Source of the DNA: Actinomycetes bacterium
GTDB lineage: Bacteria > Actinomycetota > Acidimicrobiia > Acidimicrobiales > RAAP-2
DNA length: 5,785 bases
NCBI GenBank assembly: GCA_021791615.1
Contig: JAJYWG010000508.1
Coordinates: 1 to 5,785, forward strand
Direction of reading: 5' to 3'
The stretch's first letter is position 1; each line of letters opens with the position of its first letter. The position numbers and the translations under genes are program-made. This document shows positions 1-5,242 of the stretch, piece by piece. The notes under the pieces are model-generated. The model was not told where the DNA came from, did not search any database, and worked only from the letters and a program-made list of their open reading frames with translations.

Positions 1-169
1 TGAGCGAGAACTCGACCGCGCGCACCCCGGACTCGACGAGGACCCCGGCGGCCGCCGCGAGGCGCGTCCCGTCCTCCCCGCGCAGGACGGCGACGACTCG
101 GCCCGTGCGGATCACGTCCAGGGCCTGCTCCAACCGTCTCACCTCTTCCCCGGCGACGGCCGGCGGCAT
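1..169 (-). CDS. KDPG/KDPGal-type aldolase, N-terminal fragment (Eda/DgoA family)
   Basis: Only the first 56 codons are in the window; the gene runs off the left edge. The visible part has an N-terminal helix (LEQALDVIRTGR), a first beta strand VVAVLRG (residues 25-31), and then the second strand GVRAVEFSL (48-56). This spacing and the AVLRG...AVEFSL pattern are typical of class I 2-dehydro-3-deoxy-6-phospho-gluconate/galactonate aldolases. Glu53 would be the conserved catalytic glutamate. The Schiff-base lysine lies outside the window. The family cleaves KDPG or KDPGal to pyruvate and glyceraldehyde 3-phosphate in the cytoplasm. Next to dgoD, the galactonate form (DgoA role) is the natural guess, but specificity cannot be read here. 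ATG 169 is the first start after an in-frame stop at 214-212 but has no clear ribosome site. GTG 142 and TTG 133 have better ones, and homologues usually begin only a few residues before the first strand. Confidence 0.8.
   Translation of the reverse strand, partial: MPPAVAGEEVRRLEQALDVIRTGRVVAVLRGEDGTRLAAAAGVLVESGVRAVEFSL
139..151 (-). promoter_or_regulatory. Purine-rich ribosome-binding stretch for the aldolase
   Basis: The minus strand reads GGGGAAGAGGTGA over 151-139. Its AAGAGGTGA part (147-139) lies five bases before TTG 133, and its GGGGA part (151-147) lies four bases before GTG 142. Either start would shorten the protein by 9 or 12 residues compared with ATG 169. The site therefore favours an internal start, but does not decide between GTG and TTG. 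Confidence 0.4.
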
Positions 170-369
170 CGTCTGCGAAGCTTGCGCTCGCGGCGGGTTC
201 GTGCCTCGATCTCACATCGGATCGGCGGCTCACGCTGCAACTGCGCCCCAGGACCGGCTTCCTCTGTTCGGAACTCTATTGTTTGATGAAGCACTAACGT
301 CCCTTCCCCTCAGTCGCACGAGGTGCAGCTACTTAGCGGAATCACGCCTTGTCCATCAGCCCAGGTCGC

Positions 370-390
370 AATGAATCGAAACGAATACAA
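370..390. promoter_or_regulatory. Possible operator in the gap upstream of the aldolase
   Basis: An AT-rich island carries AATCG-AAA-CGAAT (374-386), an inverted repeat with one mismatch per arm. It can also be read as two GAAT units exactly ten bases apart (373-376 and 383-386), one helical turn. Either layout suits a dimeric regulator such as the IclR protein encoded at 5213-4470, but there is no second copy in the window to support it, and short matches of this kind occur by chance. Confidence 0.25.
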
Positions 391-402
391 CGCGGCATGA
401 AG

Positions 403-412
403 GGGGCGCCCC
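403..412. repeat. Perfect 10-base palindrome GGGGCGCCCC
   Basis: The sequence GGGGCGCCCC is identical on both strands. It lies 37 to 46 bases beyond the ATPase stop codon. With no loop and no T-run it is not an intrinsic terminator as it stands. It could be a protein-binding site or a chance palindrome in GC-rich DNA. Confidence 0.4.
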
Positions 413-448
413 AACACAGTCGGACAACCAGCCACTTCAATTTTCCTC

Positions 449-1204
449 CTACGACGAGCCGACCATGAACTCTGTAAGTTCGCGCAACGACGTTTCCCGG
501 GGACTTAGGGTTGCCACCACCGAACCGGCCCGCATCACGAGCAGGTGATCCGCGAGCTCCAGCATCTGTGGAAGATTGTGACCGACCATCACCACGGTCG
601 CCTTTGAGTCGGCCATGTCGCGGATGATGCGAAGGAAGGCGGCCGTCTCGCGGGGACCGAGAGCAGCTGTCGGCTCGTCGAGCAGCACGACCCGGGCGCC
701 GAAGTGCATTGCGCGTGCAATCGCCACGGCCTGGCGCTGTCCACCGCTCAGCTGTTTCACCCCGACCCGTGACGGTGGCATGGAGATTCTCACTGCCGTC
801 AGCGCCTGATCGGCCTCTTGACGCATGCTGCGGCGGTCGACGATACGAGCACCGAGGACACGACGCGTCTTTTCCCGGCCGAGGAAGATGTTGTCCGCAA
901 TCGACATCGTCTCTACGAGGGCGAGATCCTGATACAACGATTCAATACCTACCGCTCGCGCACCTCGCGCGGAGTCGAAGGCCTGCGGCTGACCATCGAC
1001 GAGAATCCAGCCTTCGTCTGCGACCTCGACACCACTGAAGATCTTCATGAGCGTCGACTTACCAGCACCGTTGTCGCCAAGAATCCCAGTCAGGCCCGGC
1101 AGGAACTGCACCGAGACATCGCGCAGAGCGCGAACATGACCGTAGGACTTCGAAAGGTGGACGGCCGCGAGTCGCGGAACCAGAGCCGTGTCAGTCGTTG
1201 CCAT
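449..1204 (-). CDS. Sugar ABC transporter ATP-binding protein (single NBD, FrcA-like)
   Basis: This 251-residue protein is one complete ABC nucleotide-binding domain that would power sugar import at the inner face of the membrane. It has Walker A GDNGAGKST (43-51), the Q-loop glutamine in YQD (Gln92), the signature LSGGQ (152-156), Walker B VVLLDEP (172-178, catalytic Glu177) and the switch histidine in VGHN (His209). The family is the carbohydrate uptake (CUT2) group. The classic RbsA/XylG members are about 500 residues with two fused domains, so this is the one-domain FrcA type, which works as a homodimer. ATG 1204 lies three bases after the permease stop, so the two are cotranslated and surely partners. 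The Shine-Dalgarno sequence is weak, which fits translational coupling. No substrate specificity can be read from an ATPase. Confidence 0.93.
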   Translation of the reverse strand: MATTDTALVPRLAAVHLSKSYGHVRALRDVSVQFLPGLTGILGDNGAGKSTLMKIFSGVEVADEGWILVDGQPQAFDSARGARAVGIESLYQDLALVETMSIADNIFLGREKTRRVLGARIVDRRSMRQEADQALTAVRISMPPSRVGVKQLSGGQRQAVAIARAMHFGARVVLLDEPTAALGPRETAAFLRIIRDMADSKATVVMVGHNLPQMLELADHLLVMRAGSVVATLSPRETSLRELTEFMVGSS

Positions 1205-1207
1205 GGC

Positions 1208-2353
1208 CTAGGAGACCCCTTCTTTCATGTGCCGCGCGAGCGCCTTCCTTCTCTCCGCCGCACGTCGCCGAGCGGCTCGGAGCGAGCGGATCCGCTCGCT
1301 ATGTCCATTGAAGTCCTGAAGCAGCACGGCGATCAGCAGCAGTCCACCGGTCGCGACCTCCTGCCAAAACGCCGGCACACCGATGAGCAATAGGCCATTG
1401 TCGAGGGTCGAGAGCACGAGCACCCCAAGGATCGCGCCGAACACGGTGCCAGTTCCTCCCGCAAGTCCCGTTCCGCCGAGCAGTACGGCGGTGATTGCAG
1501 TGAGCTCGAGGCCGACACTTCCCTCCGTCGGCTGCGCCGTGCCCGTCTGACCGACGAGCAGGATCCCTGCAACGGCAGCACAAATTCCACTGACGAGGAA
1601 GACGCCAAGGGTGTACCGCTGCACTCGCAATCCGGCAAGGCGCGAGGCGAGCGGGCTACCGCCAACCGCGTAGACACGCTGACCAGCAAGGCTGTAGCGC
1701 ATCGCGACCACGGCCACCAAGCCGACCACGATGAGAACGATGACAAGGTAGGGGATCGGGCCGAGCTTGCCGGTGCCCAACGTGGCGAGAGCGGAGCTGG
1801 CCACTCCAACTTCCTGACCATTCGTAACGAGCAATGCAGCACCAAGGAACGCCGAGTAGGTCGCGAGAGTCGCAATGACAGAGTTAATGCGCGCGTATGC
1901 GACTGCGACCCCGTTGATCAGGCCGGCAATCAGCCCCATCGCTATCGCGGAGACAATCCCAAGCCAGAGCTCAGAGCCATTGTGCGACATGATCTCAGCC
2001 ATCACCGCTGTTACCAGGCCCGCAGTCGATCCGACGGAGATGTCGAGGTTCCCGGAGATCATCACGATCACCTCACCGACGGTGACCACACCCAGGATCG
2101 CACCGGAGTCCAGGATGTCCACGAGGTTCGTGGTAAGGAACTCCTTGCCCCCGCTTGTAGCCCCGAAGACCGCCAGGAGCAAGCCGAGGGCGACGATCAA
2201 CGCTAGGTCGATCAGGATGTCGCGTGACAGTGTCGACCAACGTCGCTGGCTCACTTCCTCGGCCGTCACGGGTGGGGCCGGCTGCTCCGCGGTGCGCAGG
2301 GCCGGGCTCTCGATTGCATCAGAGGCGCTCAACTCTGACCCTCCTGGGCACAT
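1208..2353 (-). CDS. Sugar ABC transporter permease (RbsC/FrcC-like, CUT2)
   Basis: This 381-residue integral membrane protein forms the channel of a CUT2 sugar importer. After a hydrophilic N-terminal tail of about 45 residues, hydrophobic segments follow at roughly 46-65, 83-100, 104-121, 129-153, 157-176, 198-218, 247-268, 283-299, 302-318 and 331-346; the exact number of helices is uncertain. Family hallmarks are SGNLDISVGS (100-109; RbsC has a GIDLSVGS-type motif), the cytoplasmic coupling loop AVGGSPLASRLAGLRV (229-244), and LLGGTGLAGGTGTVFGAILG (291-310). The C-terminal tail (351-377) is very rich in arginine. ATG 2353 is backed by a strong ribosome site and overlaps the upstream lyase gene by 35 bases. 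The ATPase follows three bases after the stop. No solute-binding protein is in the window. Substrate is likely a sugar or sugar acid related to galactose or galactonate, by context only. Confidence 0.93.
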   Translation of the reverse strand: MCPGGSELSASDAIESPALRTAEQPAPPVTAEEVSQRRWSTLSRDILIDLALIVALGLLLAVFGATSGGKEFLTTNLVDILDSGAILGVVTVGEVIVMISGNLDISVGSTAGLVTAVMAEIMSHNGSELWLGIVSAIAMGLIAGLINGVAVAYARINSVIATLATYSAFLGAALLVTNGQEVGVASSALATLGTGKLGPIPYLVIVLIVVGLVAVVAMRYSLAGQRVYAVGGSPLASRLAGLRVQRYTLGVFLVSGICAAVAGILLVGQTGTAQPTEGSVGLELTAITAVLLGGTGLAGGTGTVFGAILGVLVLSTLDNGLLLIGVPAFWQEVATGGLLLIAVLLQDFNGHSERIRSLRAARRRAAERRKALARHMKEGVS

Positions 2354-3290
2354 CTGGTCCTCCCCCTTCGAAGAACTCGCGAAATTCGCTCAAGAAGCGC
2401 TCTACTCCGGCACGCTCTTCACCGTCGAGCACTCGTCCGGGGGCGCGGCAGTGATCGTTATCGATAAGTCCCCTCGCTCTGCTGATCGTCTTCTCAACCT
2501 GGATGATGAGCTCAGCGTCTTGCATCCAGTAGACGACATAGGGTAACAGGCGCCGGTGAAGTGACTCGGCGGCTTCGTGCTTGCCAGCCTGCCAGAGCTC
2601 GACGATCCGCTGGTAGATCTCGATAAAGCTGCACCCGGGTTGGACCCCCACGGCTCCGCGTCGCAGGGCATCAATCATCATCATGCCCGCGTAGCCGACC
2701 ATTGCAGGAAGTGGCGGATGGCCACTCGCGAGATCAGAGATGAGAGGTCCCGGGGGCTGGGTCTCAACCTTCACCATCCGCAGGTTCGGATGGTCGCCGG
2801 CCAGCGCGCAGAGGTCCTTTGCCTCAAGCGGTGACGCAGCAAGTGCCGGGACGTGCTGGATGATTACCGGCAGTCCGGGCACGGCGGCCAGTACCGCCCG
2901 AAGATGGCCAAGCACCTCCGAGCGAGGCGGACGAAGGAAGTGCGGCGGCAGGAGGTTAATCGCCCCCGCGCCTTCCTCGGCTGCGGCAACGGCCTCCTTA
3001 ACTGCGAGAACGGTTGCGTGCTGGGACACCCCGACTACGGCGAGCACGCCTGCATGCGCGTGCACCTGCTCCAAGAAGCGGCGGCGAAGTGCAAACCGCT
3101 CGGCGTCGGAGAGCTTGTAGAACTCTGAGGCAAAGGCGGGAAACACGGCGGCTCCAACGCCCTTCGCGAGGACGTGTCCGACGAGTCTGTCGAAGCTCGA
3201 GTTGTCCACGCGACCTGCGGCGTCGAAGGGCACTTCGATCACGGGGCATGCACCACGCATGCGCGAGTGGAACTTCTCGAACAAGACCAT
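2319..3290 (-). CDS. DHDPS/NAL-family lyase, possible 2-keto-3-deoxy-sugar-acid aldolase or dehydratase
   Basis: This protein of 323 residues (from ATG 3290) is a TIM-barrel lyase of the dihydrodipicolinate synthase / N-acetylneuraminate lyase family, which forms a Schiff base with a pyruvate-like substrate. The start GACPVIEVPFDAAGRVD (13-29) matches the family's first strand. Lys174 in MVKVET is the expected Schiff-base lysine. Two hallmarks differ: the substrate-carboxylate motif GTTGE is replaced by AFASEFYKL (52-60), and the tyrosine of YNxP is replaced by Gln in QHVP (145-148). This resembles a large uncharacterised branch often carrying QDAP there, with the C-terminal motif RAPGRVLD. 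It is therefore unlikely to be lysine-biosynthetic DapA. Being directly after dgoD, it may cleave or dehydrate a keto-deoxy sugar acid. Start choice: GTG 3302 or 3299 would overlap the dgoD stop, but ATG 3290 has GGTGAG just upstream and needs no overlap. Its 3' end overlaps the permease. Confidence 0.85.
   Translation of the reverse strand: MVLFEKFHSRMRGACPVIEVPFDAAGRVDNSSFDRLVGHVLAKGVGAAVFPAFASEFYKLSDAERFALRRRFLEQVHAHAGVLAVVGVSQHATVLAVKEAVAAAEEGAGAINLLPPHFLRPPRSEVLGHLRAVLAAVPGLPVIIQHVPALAASPLEAKDLCALAGDHPNLRMVKVETQPPGPLISDLASGHPPLPAMVGYAGMMMIDALRRGAVGVQPGCSFIEIYQRIVELWQAGKHEAAESLHRRLLPYVVYWMQDAELIIQVEKTISRARGLIDNDHCRAPGRVLDGEERAGVERFLSEFREFFEGGGPDVPRRVRVERL
2354..2366 (-). promoter_or_regulatory. 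Strong ribosome-binding site of the permease gene
   Basis: The minus strand reads GGGGGAGGA (2366-2358) followed by CCAG and then ATG 2353. This is one of the best Shine-Dalgarno matches in the window. It sits inside the 3' end of the lyase gene and supports starting the permease at 2353 despite the 35-base overlap. Confidence 0.7.
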
Positions 3291-3295
3291 GCTGC

Positions 3296-4444
3296 TCACC
3301 ACTCGGCGAAGGACCCGTCACGATGACGCCAGAGCGGACCCCTCCATCGCTGGCCGCGTTCTGCCGCCTTGCGTACGGAGCGCTCGTCCACGTCGATGCC
3401 GAGCCCGGGTTTCCTGAGTCGTTCACAATAGCCGTCGGTGAAGCTGAACACTGACGTGTCGATGAGATAATCGAGGAGGTCGGCACCAGCGTTATAATGA
3501 ATGCCGATGCTCTGTTCCTGGATAAGGAAATTCGGCGTTGCAAACGCGACCTGCAGGCACGCAGCAAGGGCGATCGGGCCTATCGGGCAGTGCGGTGCGA
3601 GCAGGGCATCGAAGGCTTCCGCGAGGGTCGCGACGCGGCGGGTTTCTGAGATTCCGCCACAGTGTGCGACATCGGGCTGAACAACGGCAACGTCAGCCTC
3701 AAGGGCCGGAAGGAAGTCGGTACGATGGAAGAGCCGCTCGCCACATGCGATCGGGATCACAGATGCCGCGGTGACGTCACGAAGGCGCGTGCCGGTAAAC
3801 TCCGGGAGCACCGGCTCTTCGACGAACATCGGACGCAGTGGCTCGAGTTCACGCAGCACACGACGGGCGGTCGCGGAATCGAAACGGCCGTGGAAATCGA
3901 GCGCGAAGTCCGCAGAGTCTCCGAGGACCTCGCGTACCGCCGCGGCACGTGCCACGACGGCGTCGACAGCAGCACTACCCGCGAGCGGCTCGAGCATGCC
4001 TGCAGCATTTAGCTTGACGGCGTCAAAGCCGGCCTCGCGCCGGGCAGCAGCGGCCTCGGCTACTGCGGTCGGCTCGTCTCCGGCGATCCAGGAATACACC
4101 CGCGCGCGATCTCGCACCGGCCCACCCAGCAGCGCGTGGACAGGCACGCCGAACCGTTTTCCAGCGATGTCCCAGAGTGCCTGGTCAATCGCGGCGACCG
4201 CGGTAGCAAGCACTGCTCCGCCACGGTAGAAAGTTGATTTCGTCAGGACCTGCCAGTGATCCTCGATCCGTTCAGGATCCTTTCCAATTAGGTAGTCCGC
4301 AAACTCCAGTATTGCCGCGCGGGCGGTATCGGTACGCCCCTCCAAGCTGGCTTCACCCCATCCTGCGATGTCTTCGTCGGTCATGACCTTGACGAAGAGC
4401 CAGCGCGGCTCCACAAGGAACGTCTCGATCGCGGTGATCCTCAT
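3296..4444 (-). CDS. dgoD: D-galactonate dehydratase
   Basis: This 382-residue enolase-superfamily enzyme (mandelate racemase subgroup) dehydrates D-galactonate to 2-dehydro-3-deoxy-D-galactonate in the cytoplasm. It has the N-terminal capping domain (MRITAIETFLVEPRW, about 1-115) and then the barrel. The metal ligands are Asp183, Glu209 and Glu236. The acid/base pair is His185 in DFHGRF and His285 in APHCP, supported by Asp258 in QPD and Glu310 in QEQS. As I recall the E. coli DgoD sequence, it has the same length, the same numbering for most of these residues, and the same ends (LWRH-D-S-AEW). This makes galactonate dehydratase much more likely than a gluconate, fuconate or mandelate enzyme. 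ATG 4444 lies 25 bases after the IclR stop. The frame stays open upstream to 4675, but that part overlaps iclR and has no family similarity. It is the anchor for reading the whole cluster. Confidence 0.93.
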   Translation of the reverse strand: MRITAIETFLVEPRWLFVKVMTDEDIAGWGEASLEGRTDTARAAILEFADYLIGKDPERIEDHWQVLTKSTFYRGGAVLATAVAAIDQALWDIAGKRFGVPVHALLGGPVRDRARVYSWIAGDEPTAVAEAAAARREAGFDAVKLNAAGMLEPLAGSAAVDAVVARAAAVREVLGDSADFALDFHGRFDSATARRVLRELEPLRPMFVEEPVLPEFTGTRLRDVTAASVIPIACGERLFHRTDFLPALEADVAVVQPDVAHCGGISETRRVATLAEAFDALLAPHCPIGPIALAACLQVAFATPNFLIQEQSIGIHYNAGADLLDYLIDTSVFSFTDGYCERLRKPGLGIDVDERSVRKAAERGQRWRGPLWRHRDGSFAEW

Positions 4445-4469
4445 CACCGGTTCCGCACGATCGCGATGG

Positions 4470-5213
4470 CTAGCCGATCCATCCGTACTCCTTTGAGATC
4501 GCCTCGGCCTCGGCACGCAGCCTGGGTACGCACTCGCGCAACGACTCGAGTGGAGCGAGCGCCCGGAGAGCCGTGAGCGAGATTGCATGACGCACGAGTC
4601 CGCGATTGTTGCGGATTGGTACGGCCACACAGTTGATTGTCTCTTCAAACTCGCTGTTGTCTTCGGCCCACCCACGCTGGCGCGTCCGCTCGAGTTCTGC
4701 CTCGAAGTCCTGTATCGTCGTCAGCGTTGTCGCTGTATAGCGAGTGAAGGCGATGCTTTGGAGCAGATGTGAGTAGCGGGGCTCGTCGAGGTAGGCGACG
4801 ATCGCCTTCGCAACCCCGGATGTGTACACAATCGCAGAGCCGCCGACACGGGAGTACATCTTGACGGCGCCGGTACCCTCAACCTTGTCGACGTAGATCA
4901 CCTCGTTGCCTTCCAACTGGCCAAGGTGAAGGGTGTGACCGAGCTCACGGCTCAATGTAACGAGCCGGGGATGCGCGATGGCCAGGATGTCGAGGTGGTC
5001 CACCGCGCGCTGTGACAACTCGACCATTCGGAATCCGACCAAGTAGCGGCCCTCCGCATCGCGGCGAGCGAAGCCCCGGTACTCCAGTGTCTGCAACAAC
5101 CTGAGCGCCGTCGACTTGTGAACGCCCTCATGCTCGGCGATCTCTGTGAGACTGCGCGGCCGCTCGGAGAAGTACTCGATAATTTGTAGTGCGCGATCTA
5201 CCGTCTGCGACAC
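4470..5213 (-). CDS. IclR-family transcriptional regulator
   Basis: This 247-residue cytoplasmic regulator has the normal IclR length and layout. A winged helix-turn-helix occupies about residues 1-60, with SLTEIAEHEGVHKSTALRLL (21-40) as the HTH core and EYRGFARRDAEGRYLVG as the wing. The effector domain fills about 75-245. It includes NEVIYVDKVEG (103-113), SGVAKAIVAYL (132-142) and the family signature around GWAEDNSEFEETINCVAVPI (181-200). It resembles KdgR-like members that respond to keto-deoxy sugar acids. It sits between the SDR and dgoD on the same strand (29 and 25 bases), so it is probably transcribed with the genes it controls and may regulate itself. A galactonate-pathway intermediate is a reasonable effector, by inference only. 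The start is GTG 5213, which gives the typical MSQTVDRAL beginning and has GAGGA three bases upstream. Whether it represses or activates cannot be seen. Confidence 0.93.
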   Translation of the reverse strand: MSQTVDRALQIIEYFSERPRSLTEIAEHEGVHKSTALRLLQTLEYRGFARRDAEGRYLVGFRMVELSQRAVDHLDILAIAHPRLVTLSRELGHTLHLGQLEGNEVIYVDKVEGTGAVKMYSRVGGSAIVYTSGVAKAIVAYLDEPRYSHLLQSIAFTRYTATTLTTIQDFEAELERTRQRGWAEDNSEFEETINCVAVPIRNNRGLVRHAISLTALRALAPLESLRECVPRLRAEAEAISKEYGWIG

Positions 5214-5216
5214 TGA

Positions 5217-5228
5217 TCCTCAGCCTCC
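5217..5228 (-). promoter_or_regulatory. Ribosome-binding site supporting a GTG start of the IclR gene
   Basis: The minus strand has GGAGG (5228-5224) and GAGGA (5221-5217) ahead of GTG 5213. The nearer one leaves only three bases, the farther one ten, so between them they give a usable site. No ATG is available near the family's usual first residues, so GTG is the start. Confidence 0.45.
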
Positions 5229-5242
5229 GGTTACCGAGCGGC

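Larger units (their letters stand above)
170..448. other. Non-coding gap between ABC ATPase and aldolase
   Basis: This is the only long stretch without a gene (279 bases, slightly more if the aldolase starts inside 169). Its middle part, about 265-400, is visibly richer in A and T than the flanking genes, as expected of a regulatory region. Frames open across part of it show no recognisable protein. It holds a perfect 10-base palindrome (403-412), a near-palindromic element (370-390) and short weak inverted repeats such as GCAC-GAG-GTGC (316-326). I see no hairpin followed by a T-run on the minus strand, so no convincing intrinsic terminator after the ATPase gene, and no clean -35/-10 pair. 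It may be a second promoter region for the aldolase and genes beyond, or a long spacer within one transcript. Confidence 0.6.

Noticed and set aside
265..300. Minus-strand -10-like TAGAGT (about 278-273) as an aldolase promoter
   Set aside because: No acceptable -35 hexamer lies 16 to 18 bases upstream, and a four-of-six match in an AT-richer stretch is not evidence of a promoter.
316..337. Hairpins GCAC-GAG-GTGC and GCTA-CT-TAGC as a terminator
   Set aside because: The arms are only four base pairs each and no T-run follows on either strand; such short repeats are expected by chance.
105..374. Plus-strand frame of 89 codons across the gap
   Set aside because: It overlaps the start of the minus-strand aldolase, has no recognisable domain and no convincing ribosome site, so I do not call it a gene.
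403..412. GGGGCGCCCC as an intrinsic terminator for the ABC operon
   Set aside because: There is no loop and no following T-run on the minus strand, where CTTCATGCC comes next.
1299..1875. Additional minus-strand frames of 94 and 180 codons inside the permease gene
   Set aside because: They are out of frame with the clear membrane protein, are rich in Arg, Ser and Cys, and show no domain.
615..3454. Many open frames on the plus strand, some over 150 codons
   Set aside because: They lie antisense to well-recognised genes with conserved motifs, their translations are arginine-, serine- and alanine-rich with no family resemblance, and such shadow frames are common in GC-rich coding DNA.
4445..4675. 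A 77-codon N-terminal extension of dgoD
   Set aside because: The frame is open, but the extension overlaps the IclR gene, has shadow-like composition, and the family's N-terminus begins exactly at MRITAIETF from ATG 4444.
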